Notes under the pieces: generated by a model
The model's input: the letters and a program-made list of their open reading frames with translations, nothing else
What the model was told of the DNA's origin: nothing
The model's database searches: none
Program-made: the position numbers and the translations under genes
Shown here: piece by piece, positions 52,447-61,491 of the stretch
How positions within the stretch are numbered: the stretch's first letter is position 1
How the letters are laid out: the number at the start of each line of letters is the position of its first letter
Assembly (NCBI GenBank): GCA_020634435.1
Contig: JACKBS010000004.1
Location: 868,001 to 932,000, forward strand
Length of the DNA stretch: 64,000 nt
Direction of reading: 5' to 3'
From: Ardenticatenaceae bacterium
Lineage (GTDB): Bacteria; Chloroflexota; Anaerolineae; Promineifilales; Promineifilaceae

Positions 52447-53119
52447 GCGCTCAATCTCTACAACTGTTGACACGATTACCCATGTTAAGACAACCGCTCC
52501 GGTAGCTGCGCTCACCTTTGATGATGGGCCACACCCCAACTATACGCCAGCTCTGCTGAACATACTCGACCAATACAAAGCCAAAGCGACCTTTTTCATG
52601 GTTGGTGAAGCGGCTGAGCGGCACAAAGACCTGGTAGAAAAAGTTAAAGCGGCTGGGCACACTGTTGGCAACCATTCCTGGAGTCATCCTTCATTTATTG
52701 AAATCGACCGGAAAAAGCGTCAGGAAGAAGTGCGCCGCACTGAAAAGGCGTTGAACCTAAACGGGGTTCGGTTGTTTCGACCGCCGCATGGTCATCAGAA
52801 TTTGGCCTCGCGGCTGGACCTTTTTAGACTGGACTATAAGGTGATTTGTTGGAACGTCACCGCACAGGATTGGCTGGAACAAACGCCGGACGAAATGGTT
52901 AACCAGTTAATTGGCAACATTCGGCCCGGCAGCATTATTTTATTGCACGATGCCATTTACCGGAGCCGACTACCCAAACCGCAGTTCAACCGTGAACCCA
53001 TGTTAGAAGCGTTAGATATAACTTTGCACAAACTTAGCCAGCAATTTGATTTTGTGACGGTACCAGATTTATTGCAATACGGCCGTCCCGTCTACACCTA
53101 CTGGAACCGCTCGGATTGA
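52406..53119 (+). CDS. Polysaccharide deacetylase (NodB homology)
   Basis: A 237-residue CE4 deacetylase. TFDDGPHPNYTP provides the catalytic and metal Asp, NHSWSHP the two metal histidines, and RPPHGHQN the third motif. It removes acetyl groups from N-acetylated sugars, either free lipid-linked precursors or polymer. No signal peptide is clear, so a cytoplasmic-side action is possible. It starts 41 bp inside the glycosyltransferase gene. Confidence 0.88.
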   Translation: MNIKARKILKSIRRRSISTTVDTITHVKTTAPVAALTFDDGPHPNYTPALLNILDQYKAKATFFMVGEAAERHKDLVEKVKAAGHTVGNHSWSHPSFIEIDRKKRQEEVRRTEKALNLNGVRLFRPPHGHQNLASRLDLFRLDYKVICWNVTAQDWLEQTPDEMVNQLIGNIRPGSIILLHDAIYRSRLPKPQFNREPMLEALDITLHKLSQQFDFVTVPDLLQYGRPVYTYWNRSD

Positions 53120-54897
53120 TGGTAAAACAACCCGAAAAGTTGTTGGCAACCGTTCTCACGCTACTTGTTCTGATACCCATTTTTAGCCATGCCTGTACGG
53201 ATGCCCCGCAAACAACGGCCGTATCTCCCACCACCCCATCATCTGCAATGGAGGAACCATCACTAACACCAGTGCCAACGATAACGGCCATCCCTACGGC
53301 CACGCCGGAACCACTACCGGAAGTCACGCAGTGGGGTATGTTTGAGGAGGCAATTCAGCTATCCGGTGCCTACACGGATGAACAAAAATATTTAGAAATT
53401 ACCGTCACCGCTGAGTTCATTGGCCCGGATGGCCAGGAGGTTGCGGTCCACGGTTTTTGGGATGGCAACAGCACCTGGCGGATCCGTTTTGCTCCGGGGC
53501 AGGCAGGTGAGTGGGCTTACACCATTCATGCTTTTGATAAACAGGGCGAGATTGCGACGGCAAACGGCCGTTTCAACGCCATCCCGCCGACACCTGCTCT
53601 ACTGCAAAATAACCCTAACTACCGGGGATTTTTGCAGCTGAGCGAAAACGGCCGTTACTTCACCTATGCCGACGGAACCCCGTTCTTTTGGATGGGTGGC
53701 ACGGCCTGGCGGGCCAACGAAATCGCCATGTCTTTTGTGCCCCAGCCGGACGATGAAGGGCCGGATGTGGCTGAGTTCACAACCTACCTGGACAACCGGC
53801 AGGCCAAGGGATTTTCGGTAATTCAGGTCGTGGCAGGCTTTCCTTCCGAGTTTGAACGCGTTAACGAAGGTGGGGCAACCTACCTGGAACTGTTCACGGT
53901 CATCAACCCAGAGAATTTCCAATGGCTAGATCGTCGCCTGGAAGCGATTTTGGATCGCGGCATGGTGCCCGTCATCATTGGACAGTGGGAGTTGGCCGTG
54001 GGCATCATGACACCCGAAGAATTGCAGCAGTATTGGCAGTACCTCATTGCTCGCACCCAGGCGTACAATGTCATCTGGATTGTGACCGGTGAGTATGGAT
54101 TGGAAGAGAACCTGGACGATGTTCGCGCCTTGGGTGCCTTCATCGAGACGCAAAACACAACCAACCACCTGGTGACGGTACATCCCACGCCCAATGAACC
54201 GTTCCCCTCTTTTAGCAGCGCGGAGCATTTTTGGGGTGAAAGTTGGCTCGATTTTCATATGCATCAAACATGGGATACGGCCGCTGTGCGCGAAACGATG
54301 CTGATGGATTACGGCCGTATGCCCCCCACCCCCGCCGTTAATGCCGAGGCAGGCTACGACGGCATGCGCATCTGGGATCGAGAACGGGTGCGGCAGGAAG
54401 CATGGACAACCTACATGAGCGGCGCGGCCGGATACACATATGGCGCTAACGGCATATGGAATTGGAACGATGGCTGCTGCGATGAAGAACCGCAGGAACC
54501 GCCCCGCTGGTATGATGTCATTGACCTCCCTTCCAGCTACGACATGCAGCGTCTTGTGGATTTCTTTGCCCCGCTGCCCTGGTGGAATCTGGCCCCAACT
54601 GATGGACTGACCGACGACGGCTACGTTCTGGCTACACCTGGCGAACGCTACGTCGTTTACCTGCCCAATTTGCCGCTACAAACAGAATCAGCGCGTTGGC
54701 TGGGCTTGATAAAACGAGCGAAGGTGGAAACGGCCGTTCGCCTCAACCTCCGCAATATAACCGGTACTTTTACTGTCAACTGGTTCAATCCCACCACCGG
54801 GGAGACAGTTGCTGGGGAACCGGTGAATGGCGGACAGATATACAATCTCACCTCCCCTTTCACAGGCGATGCCGTTTTACATCTGGTTAAAAACTAG
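53119..54897 (+). CDS. Secreted DUF5060/DUF4038 glycoside hydrolase-like lipoprotein
   Basis: A 592-residue protein. A signal peptide with FSHAC suggests a lipoprotein, followed by a Ser/Thr/Pro-rich linker. DUF5060 (WGMFEEAIQLSGAYTDEQKY, GFWDGNSTWRIRF) is at about 75-160. A DUF4038 TIM barrel follows (TPFFWMGGTAWRANE; WIVTGEYGLEENLDD with likely acid/base Glu; NAEAGYDGMRIWD with likely nucleophile Glu). The C-terminal part resembles a collagen-binding-like beta domain. Relatives include GH140 apiosidases. The start overlaps the deacetylase stop (TGATG). Confidence 0.85.
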   Translation: MVKQPEKLLATVLTLLVLIPIFSHACTDAPQTTAVSPTTPSSAMEEPSLTPVPTITAIPTATPEPLPEVTQWGMFEEAIQLSGAYTDEQKYLEITVTAEFIGPDGQEVAVHGFWDGNSTWRIRFAPGQAGEWAYTIHAFDKQGEIATANGRFNAIPPTPALLQNNPNYRGFLQLSENGRYFTYADGTPFFWMGGTAWRANEIAMSFVPQPDDEGPDVAEFTTYLDNRQAKGFSVIQVVAGFPSEFERVNEGGATYLELFTVINPENFQWLDRRLEAILDRGMVPVIIGQWELAVGIMTPEELQQYWQYLIARTQAYNVIWIVTGEYGLEENLDDVRALGAFIETQNTTNHLVTVHPTPNEPFPSFSSAEHFWGESWLDFHMHQTWDTAAVRETMLMDYGRMPPTPAVNAEAGYDGMRIWDRERVRQEAWTTYMSGAAGYTYGANGIWNWNDGCCDEEPQEPPRWYDVIDLPSSYDMQRLVDFFAPLPWWNLAPTDGLTDDGYVLATPGERYVVYLPNLPLQTESARWLGLIKRAKVETAVRLNLRNITGTFTVNWFNPTTGETVAGEPVNGGQIYNLTSPFTGDAVLHLVKN

Positions 54898-54912
54898 AAA
54901 CCGATCCACACA

Positions 54913-55638
54913 ATGAGAAAAATAAACCGTTATTGGTCCCGATTTTGGATGCGTTTTGCCAGCCTGAGCTGGCTTGGTCGGATGGCTACACGCCTGGCAA
55001 CCTGGGGCACGCCACCCTACAAAGCACGCGTCTACCTTGCCCGCATGAATCCGCTGGGCTTTGTTTCACCAGAAGCAACGATCTCCCATCCCAGGCTAGA
55101 GCGCAGCCGGAACACCTTCATCGGTGATCGGGTGACAATTTTCCAAAGCCGGGATGGCGGGCCGGTGGTGCTGGCAGAAGGTGTTCACCTGTATGCCGAT
55201 ATCACCATCGAGACGGGTGAAGGCGGGATGGTTCAGTTGGGTGCAGAGACACACGTTCAGCCGCGCTGCATGTTTTCCGCCTACAAGGGGTCAATCAAAA
55301 TCGGCCGTCGCGTGGAAATTGCGCCAAACTGCCTTTTCTACCCATACAATCACGGCACAGAACCCGGCCAATCGGTACGCTCACAGCCGCTGGAATCCCG
55401 AGGCGATATCGTTATTGAAGACGATGTGTGGCTTGGGGCAGGGGTGACGGTTTTAGATAATGTGCGTATCGGCCAGGGTGCGGTCATTGGGGCGGGGTCC
55501 ATCGTTACCCAAGACATTCCGGCCAATGCCATTGCGGTTGGTGCGCCAGCGCGGGTTATTAAAAGCAGAGAGGCAGGTTACCCCAACGAAAAGGATTCTA
55601 TGAAAAGCCAATCAGAAGCAAAGGTAACGACAACATGA
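54913..55638 (+). CDS. Left-handed beta-helix (hexapeptide) acyltransferase
   Basis: A 241-residue acyltransferase of the WcaF/maltose-acetyltransferase type. Hexapeptide turns run from about residue 68 (IGDRVTIFQSRDGG) to 215 (GDIVIEDDVWLGAGVTVLDNVRIGQGAVIGAGSIVTQDIP), with the catalytic His in NHGTEPG. It probably O-acetylates the glycan. The stop overlaps the RfbF start (ATGA). Confidence 0.86.
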   Translation: MRKINRYWSRFWMRFASLSWLGRMATRLATWGTPPYKARVYLARMNPLGFVSPEATISHPRLERSRNTFIGDRVTIFQSRDGGPVVLAEGVHLYADITIETGEGGMVQLGAETHVQPRCMFSAYKGSIKIGRRVEIAPNCLFYPYNHGTEPGQSVRSQPLESRGDIVIEDDVWLGAGVTVLDNVRIGQGAVIGAGSIVTQDIPANAIAVGAPARVIKSREAGYPNEKDSMKSQSEAKVTTT

Positions 55639-56411
55639 AAGCAGTGATTTTAGCAGGCGGTTACGGCACCCGGATCAGTGAAGAAACTGGCGTGCGGCCC
55701 AAACCCATGGTGGAAATTGGCACCAAGCCAATTCTCTGGCACATCATGAAAATCTATTCGTCGCACGGCATCCACGACTTTATCATTTGTCTAGGTTACA
55801 AGGGGTATGTCATCAAAGAGTATTTTGCCAATTACTTCTTGCACATGTGCGATGTTACCTTTGACGTCAAGCAAAACAAGGTGGAAGTTCACCAGAACAA
55901 TGCCGAGCCGTGGCGAGTGACGCTCGTTAACACGGGTCTTACCACGATGACTGGCGGGCGCATCAAGCGAGTACGCGATTACATCGGCGATGAGACGTTT
56001 TGTCTAACCTACGGTGACGGGGTAAGCGATATTGACCTCACCGCTTTGATTGATTTTCACCGACAGGAACAGGCGCTTGTAACATTAACGGCCGTTCAAC
56101 CCCCAGGTCGCTTTGGTACCTTCAACTTGCACAGAGAGCAGACCAAAATCACCCACTTTCGCGAAAAACATGTGGATGATGGAGCCTGGATCAACGGGGG
56201 CTTTTTTGTGGTCGAGCCCGAAGCACTAAACTTCATCGAGCGAGACGATACAGTTTGGGAAGCTGAACCACTACAGCGAATTGCCCAGCAGGGCTGTTTG
56301 GCCGCTTACCGGCATCGTGGCTTTTGGCATCCGATGGACACCCTGCGCGATAGAAACGTCCTTGAGGATTTCTGGCATTCAGAAAATCCGCCGTGGAAGG
56401 TTTGGGCGTAA
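55635..56411 (+). CDS. rfbF: Glucose-1-phosphate cytidylyltransferase
   Basis: A 258-residue nucleotidyltransferase. MKAVILAGGYGTRISEETGVRPKPMVEIG is the pyrophosphorylase signature. LGYKGYVIKEYFANYFLH and the FREKHVDDGAWINGGFFV segment are specific to RfbF, which makes CDP-glucose. The usual next enzyme, CDP-glucose 4,6-dehydratase (RfbG), is not in the visible cluster. Coupled to the acyltransferase upstream. Confidence 0.92.
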   Translation: MKAVILAGGYGTRISEETGVRPKPMVEIGTKPILWHIMKIYSSHGIHDFIICLGYKGYVIKEYFANYFLHMCDVTFDVKQNKVEVHQNNAEPWRVTLVNTGLTTMTGGRIKRVRDYIGDETFCLTYGDGVSDIDLTALIDFHRQEQALVTLTAVQPPGRFGTFNLHREQTKITHFREKHVDDGAWINGGFFVVEPEALNFIERDDTVWEAEPLQRIAQQGCLAAYRHRGFWHPMDTLRDRNVLEDFWHSENPPWKVWA

Positions 56412-56492
56412 CAAATTTACAAATTTACAGAGCAATTGGTTAACCGTGACCAGGCTGCAACACGTCAGCCATTCCAAAGATGGAGGTAAATC

Positions 56493-57068
56493 ATGATCTT
56501 TGAAGAGACACGTCTACCGGGCGCTTACATCATTCACTTAGAACCCATCCAGGATAACCGTGGGTTTTTCTCGCGTGTTTTTTGCCAGCGGGAATTTGAG
56601 GCCCACAACCTACACACCGACTTTGTGCAGGCCAATCTGACCCATAGCGAGAAAAAAGGGACGCTGCGCGGGTTGCACTACCAAATACGGCCGCACAAAG
56701 AAGTGAAGCTAGTGCACTGCCCCAGAGGGGCCATCTACGACGTTATTGTGGACATGCGCCCCGATTCACCCACGTACCTGGAGTGGATTTCTGTAGAGCT
56801 GACGGCCGAAAATCGCAAAATGATTTACATTCCCGGTGACTTTGCCCACGGCTACCAGACGCTGGCGGATGATAGTGAGGTCTATTACCAGGTTGGCCAG
56901 TTTTACGCGCCAGACTTTGAACAGGGGATTCAGTGGGACGACCCGGCCCTAAATATTAAGTGGCCGGACCCGTCCAACCCGATCTTGTCGGAAAAAGACA
57001 AAATGTGGCCCGAGTTTCAACCAGAAAAGAGCCTTAACTACAGTGCTGAACAAATCCACCGCCCCTGA
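56493..57068 (+). CDS. rfbC: dTDP-4-dehydrorhamnose 3,5-epimerase family protein
   Basis: A 191-residue RmlC-type cupin. GLHYQIRPHKEVKLVHCPRGAIYDVIVDMRPDSPTY includes the catalytic His of GLHYQ; FAHGYQTLADDSEVYYQV includes the Tyr region. Without RmlA/B/D nearby the substrate may be a CDP- rather than dTDP-4-keto sugar. GGAGG lies seven bases before the ATG. Confidence 0.85.
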   Translation: MIFEETRLPGAYIIHLEPIQDNRGFFSRVFCQREFEAHNLHTDFVQANLTHSEKKGTLRGLHYQIRPHKEVKLVHCPRGAIYDVIVDMRPDSPTYLEWISVELTAENRKMIYIPGDFAHGYQTLADDSEVYYQVGQFYAPDFEQGIQWDDPALNIKWPDPSNPILSEKDKMWPEFQPEKSLNYSAEQIHRP

Positions 57069-58302
57069 TAGTCCGCTTGACAATCTGCTGGTTGATACCT
57101 GGTGGTTTGCGCTGACGCAGCGACTGCCAGACGAAGCGTTTGCGGCGCTGGCAGATAAACGCGTGCAGCAGGGCTTTACGGCCGTTCAGCTTGTCGTTGG
57201 TATTCCGCCCGAAGTTGGCCCCGAAAATAGCAGTGCCGCCAGTCCGGTGGGCTTTCCCTGGACGTTGGCAGGTACGTTTAACGAAGCCTATCTCAACTTT
57301 GCCCGACAGCGCATCGCCCAGCTGAATTCACGAGGGCTGCGGGTGATCGTCTACGGGGCGTGGGGCCACCAAATTGAGTGGCTGGGCCAGGAACGCATGA
57401 CGGCGTGGTGGCGCAAACTCATCGAGACGCTGGATGATCTGGATGTGGTGTACTGCCTGACAGGCGAAAGCAACATCTGGCTCTGGGGCGAAGCGCAGAA
57501 TTTGCTGCCCGACAAAACCACAACGACCTTCCCGGTAAATCGGCTGAAGGAGTTGGTCGGATACCTGCCCTATCGGGTACAGGGTTTGCTCATTGGATGG
57601 TGGCGCAACCGGCAACGGCCGTATCTGGAACAAAAGCTGAATCAGCGTCGCCAGCAGTGGAGCCGGGTTCTTGATGAAATCTACGGCCTGACAAGCCACC
57701 CCTTTATCATCCACACCCTGCCGCAAGAGGTGAGCAGCCAGGTGATTGACAGCCCCAAGCGATTGGCGGCTGTGACCACCCAAACTGGCCACAGCGAGAC
57801 AATGCGCGCCGCACTCTGGCAACGGCCGTTAGATCATCCCGATCAGCCATTCATCAATCTGGAACCGTGGTATGAAGGCATCAACGGTCAGTTTGGCGCA
57901 GAAGATCAGCTTTTTGCTTACTGGGTCAGCCTGTTGGCCGGCAGCCAAAGTTACTGCTACGGAGCCCACGGCCTGTGGAATGTTGGCGACGGGCAGTTTT
58001 TGGCCCACTGGGGAAACCAGACATTTGCCGAAGCATCTGCTCTGGACACACCACGGCTCATTGGGTTGTCACACCAACAATTTTTAGCGACGCGCCGAGC
58101 AAACGGCCGTCCCTTTATCGAAGCGAATAAAAATCAACTTATTACCATTGGTCAGACGTTCGGTGAGGAACTGATTCAGTTTTTCCCCGACGTAGCACAA
58201 GCCGAAACTGTTCCCAAAGGGCGCATCTGGCTGCCGCTACGGGGGCGCTGGGCACAAGAACTGCCAACGGCTGGCCCGGTGGTCATTATAAAAACCTCAT
58301 GA
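57043..58302 (+). CDS. DUF4038-like glycoside hydrolase homologue, cytoplasmic
   Basis: A 419-residue protein without signal peptide, starting at GTG 57043 within the end of rfbC. The barrel resembles DUF4038 proteins: NLLVDTWWFALTQRLPDEAF, VIVYGAWGHQIEWLG, YCLTGESNIWLWGE (acid/base-like Glu) and FINLEPWYEGINGQ (nucleophile-like Glu). It is thus a shorter, probably intracellular, relative of the secreted enzyme at 53119. A hydrolase or transglycosidase in the cytoplasm of a biosynthetic locus is odd; editing of lipid-linked glycan is one idea. Confidence 0.7.
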   Translation: MLNKSTAPDSPLDNLLVDTWWFALTQRLPDEAFAALADKRVQQGFTAVQLVVGIPPEVGPENSSAASPVGFPWTLAGTFNEAYLNFARQRIAQLNSRGLRVIVYGAWGHQIEWLGQERMTAWWRKLIETLDDLDVVYCLTGESNIWLWGEAQNLLPDKTTTTFPVNRLKELVGYLPYRVQGLLIGWWRNRQRPYLEQKLNQRRQQWSRVLDEIYGLTSHPFIIHTLPQEVSSQVIDSPKRLAAVTTQTGHSETMRAALWQRPLDHPDQPFINLEPWYEGINGQFGAEDQLFAYWVSLLAGSQSYCYGAHGLWNVGDGQFLAHWGNQTFAEASALDTPRLIGLSHQQFLATRRANGRPFIEANKNQLITIGQTFGEELIQFFPDVAQAETVPKGRIWLPLRGRWAQELPTAGPVVIIKTS

Positions 58303-59603
58303 TACTTATTGATACAGCACTCGCCAAAAGACAAGCAGAAAACAATCCCGTCCGTGTGGGGCTGGTTGGGGCCGGGTACATGGGCCGGGGCATTGCCCTA
58401 CAAATTATTACGGCCGTTCCCGGCATGAAACTCGTCGCCATTGCCAACCGCCACCTGGCCGATGCCCGCCGCGCGTATGCCCAGGCAGGCGTGGATGAGG
58501 TGCAGGTCGTAGAAACATTAGCTCAGTTGGAAACGGCCGTTAGCCAAAACCAATACGCCGTCACCGAAGATGCTTTGCTTCTGGCTCAATGTGGCCAGAT
58601 CGATGTCCTCATTGAAGCAACCGGCACCATTGATTTTGGCGCTAACGTGGTGCTAACCGCCATTGAACATCACAAACACGTGGTGATGATGAATGCTGAG
58701 CTGGATGCTACGCTCGGTCCAATCCTTAAAGTGTATGCCGACAAGGCGGGCGTGGTGCTCACCAACTCCGACGGCGACCAACCGGGCGTGATCATGAACC
58801 TGTTCCGCTACGTGCAGTCCATTGGCTGCCATCCCGTCCTGGCGGGCAACATGAAAGGTTTGCACGATCCCTACCGCACGCCAGAAACACAGCGCGGCTA
58901 CGCAGAAAAATATAAGCAAAAGCCGCATATGGTCACTTCATTTGCCGATGGCACCAAGATTTCGATGGAGATGGCCGTAGTGGCCAACGGCACTGGTTTC
59001 CGCACCGGCAAACGGGGCATGTACGGCCCAGACTGCAAGGATGTGGATGAGGCCGCGGGTCTGTTTCCCAAAGACGAGATGCTCAACGGTGGGTTGGTGG
59101 ATTACGTGGTCGGTGCCCGTCCTGGTGGCGGGGTATTTGTCATTGGCTACAATGACAATCCAATTCAGCAACAATATTTAAATTACTATAAAATGGGCGA
59201 TGGGCCATTCTACGTTTTCTACACGCCGTACCATCTCTGCCACCTGGAAACGCCCCTCACGGCGGCACGCGCTGTTTTGTTTGGCGACGCAGCGCTGGCT
59301 CCATTGGGCGGCCCGGTGTGCGATGTGATAACCACCGCCAAGCGCGATCTAAAGACCGGAGAAACGATTGATAGCTTTGGCGGCTTCATGAGTTACGGAC
59401 TGCTAGAAAACAGCGACATCTGCCTGGCTGAAAATCTGCTGCCGCTGGGGTTGGCCGGGGGCTGCCAATTACGTCGTGACGTACCGAAGGACAGCGTTCT
59501 GACCTACGAGGATGTGATTGTACCGGCCAACCGGCTAAGGGATCGGCTGCGCGCAGAACAAACAGCCCATTTTGCCACTCTAAATACGGCGACTCACGCC
59601 TAA
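58299..59603 (+). CDS. NAD(P)-dependent oxidoreductase with SAF domain
   Basis: A 434-residue protein. The N-terminal Rossmann motif VGLVGAGYMGRGIA and IEATGTIDFGANV resemble homoserine-dehydrogenase-like folds. The C-terminal SAF domain (about 365-415; LLPLGLAGGCQLRRDVPKDSVLTYEDVIVP) is as in sialate synthase and FlgA-type proteins. Its place beside RfbF and RfbC suggests a step in making a modified CDP-sugar, but no activity is known to me. ATGA overlap with the gene upstream. Confidence 0.75.
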   Translation: MILIDTALAKRQAENNPVRVGLVGAGYMGRGIALQIITAVPGMKLVAIANRHLADARRAYAQAGVDEVQVVETLAQLETAVSQNQYAVTEDALLLAQCGQIDVLIEATGTIDFGANVVLTAIEHHKHVVMMNAELDATLGPILKVYADKAGVVLTNSDGDQPGVIMNLFRYVQSIGCHPVLAGNMKGLHDPYRTPETQRGYAEKYKQKPHMVTSFADGTKISMEMAVVANGTGFRTGKRGMYGPDCKDVDEAAGLFPKDEMLNGGLVDYVVGARPGGGVFVIGYNDNPIQQQYLNYYKMGDGPFYVFYTPYHLCHLETPLTAARAVLFGDAALAPLGGPVCDVITTAKRDLKTGETIDSFGGFMSYGLLENSDICLAENLLPLGLAGGCQLRRDVPKDSVLTYEDVIVPANRLRDRLRAEQTAHFATLNTATHA

Positions 59604-59633
59604 ATCTTCAGCACAGGTCAAGGAGGACATTTC

Positions 59634-60566
59634 ATGGCTGATGAGAGTGTAAATCTGCGACGGTTTCCGTCTTCTCGATTCCATCTCTATGGGCTGGCGA
59701 CGGCGCTCTTGCTCATCCTGATTTTTGCGCAGCAGCCTGCCGCAGCCGCGCCGCTCAAAACTGTTTCAGCCTCACCGGTAGATAAAACGGCCGTTACCAC
59801 CCAGGCCCAAACTATTCCCCACATCCAGCTCGCCCCAGAATTCTGCGGCCAGACAGTGAGCATTATGATGTTGGGCAACTCCATCGCCCGCGGCAAAGGC
59901 ACAGGCCCAGACCCAGCTGAAGCTAATTACAACTATGGCTTTCGTTACTATTTATATAATTCCATGAACGTGGCAAATTACAATTTTGACTTTGTGGGCA
60001 CGCTCAGCTCTGGGGTACTCAGCGGCCTGACGTTTGACTTTGACCATGAAGGCTATGCCGGCATTCTCGCTGAGGATTTAGCGACTCAAGTTCCGAGTTC
60101 CCTTAGCGCAACTCAACCAGACGTCATTTTGCTGCATATCGGTACCAATGACGTGGCCCAACGCAGCAACGGCGACTATGCGGCCGATGTAGCCGATGTG
60201 ACCGATATTCTCAACGCCATTGATGCCTACAGCACAGAGGCCATTGTGATACTGGCGCAAATAATCGACCAGGATCGTAATGCCAGCGAATATCAAACTG
60301 GTGCCGTAGCCACGTTTAACGGCTTGTTGGCCACAATGGCTCAGGAGCGGATAAATGCTGGGGACAAATTGGTGTTGGTCGATATGTACAACGCCCTGGA
60401 CTACTCTTTCGGTGGCGACATGACCCACGACGAAGCCTATTATCCTAATGATTGGCTGCACCCCACAGACAGCGGTTACCAAAAAATGGCCGTTGTCTGG
60501 CAAAACGCTCTGACTGATCTGTGGCAGCCGTGTGTCGTCAATCTGCCTTTTGTTGTTAATCCGTAG
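59634..60566 (+). CDS. Secreted SGNH/GDSL hydrolase
   Basis: A 310-residue exported hydrolase with a membrane-spanning N-terminus (about 18-40). Block I is MMLGNSIARGKG (Ser nucleophile in GNS), block III IGTND, and block V DWLHPTDSGY with the Asp-His pair. It likely removes or adds acyl groups on the glycan outside the cell. AAGGAGG lies before the ATG. Confidence 0.88.
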   Translation: MADESVNLRRFPSSRFHLYGLATALLLILIFAQQPAAAAPLKTVSASPVDKTAVTTQAQTIPHIQLAPEFCGQTVSIMMLGNSIARGKGTGPDPAEANYNYGFRYYLYNSMNVANYNFDFVGTLSSGVLSGLTFDFDHEGYAGILAEDLATQVPSSLSATQPDVILLHIGTNDVAQRSNGDYAADVADVTDILNAIDAYSTEAIVILAQIIDQDRNASEYQTGAVATFNGLLATMAQERINAGDKLVLVDMYNALDYSFGGDMTHDEAYYPNDWLHPTDSGYQKMAVVWQNALTDLWQPCVVNLPFVVNP

Positions 60567-60582
60567 GAACCGTTTTTTATTT

Positions 60583-61491
60583 ATGCTTTCTAAAGCAAAA
60601 CAGTCAATTTATCGACGCGTACGACGCCTACCCTTCCTGCAAAAACGGGAATTACAACGCCGTTTTCAGATTGAGGAGGATTTATTAAACGGCCGTATCC
60701 ACACCACCGTTGCCCAGCCCAGCATCCTGCACTTTTCCATCAACAAGGCCGCAACCCAATACACCCGGCGCATTTTGCTGCGCTGCGGCCGTGAAAATGG
60801 GCTGCTGCCGGTGCAAATGAGCGCCTACGCCTGGAGCTTCGATTTCCCTTATCTGTTTAAGCTTTCGGCCGAAGAAGTTAAACCCTATCTGCACATCTTC
60901 CAGCCGCAGGGGTATTTGTACACCGTCTTTGGCGGGATGGTCGAAGGAATACCGAACCTGGACCAATATCGCACGGTCATCATGGTACGGGATCCGCGCG
61001 ATGTGCTCGTATCCGGCTTTTATTCCTACACGCACAGCCATATCGCCCCAACCTCCGAAGAAAAGCTGGCAGAATTTGAAGAGTGGCGTTCGTACGTGCA
61101 AAACATGACGCTGGATGAATATGCGGTTGAAATCAGCCAAGATTTGCGGGAACGATTGCAAAAATATCTGGCGGTAACGGCCGTTTATCCCCAAATCTGC
61201 GTGCTTAAATACGAACAAATGATTGCCGATTTCCCCAGCTGGCTGGACCATTTGCTGGATTACTGCCAGCTGGCGATTAGCCCCAATTTACGCGCGGAGC
61301 TTATTGACGAAGCCAATCGCAGCAATCAAAAAAAGAAGGAAGACATCAACCAACACCGCCGCCAGGTGACACCCGGCGAGCACGAACAAAAACTAAAGCC
61401 GGAAACGGTTGACTACCTAAACAATTACCTGGCCGACGTTTTGGCCGGGTTTGGCTACGCGGCACCGGAGAAAACCATTCATGAGTCCTAA
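60583..61491 (+). CDS. Sulfotransferase family protein
   Basis: A 302-residue PAPS-dependent sulfotransferase. SILHFSINKAATQYTRR is the 5'-phosphosulfate loop and VIMVRDPRDVLVSGFYSYTH the 3'-phosphate motif (R..DPRD...S). It sulfates a hydroxyl or amine on the polysaccharide or another acceptor. The ATG at 60583 is preferred over the longer frame, which overlaps the SGNH gene. Its end overlaps the dehydrogenase start by 11 bp. Confidence 0.85.
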   Translation: MLSKAKQSIYRRVRRLPFLQKRELQRRFQIEEDLLNGRIHTTVAQPSILHFSINKAATQYTRRILLRCGRENGLLPVQMSAYAWSFDFPYLFKLSAEEVKPYLHIFQPQGYLYTVFGGMVEGIPNLDQYRTVIMVRDPRDVLVSGFYSYTHSHIAPTSEEKLAEFEEWRSYVQNMTLDEYAVEISQDLRERLQKYLAVTAVYPQICVLKYEQMIADFPSWLDHLLDYCQLAISPNLRAELIDEANRSNQKKKEDINQHRRQVTPGEHEQKLKPETVDYLNNYLADVLAGFGYAAPEKTIHES

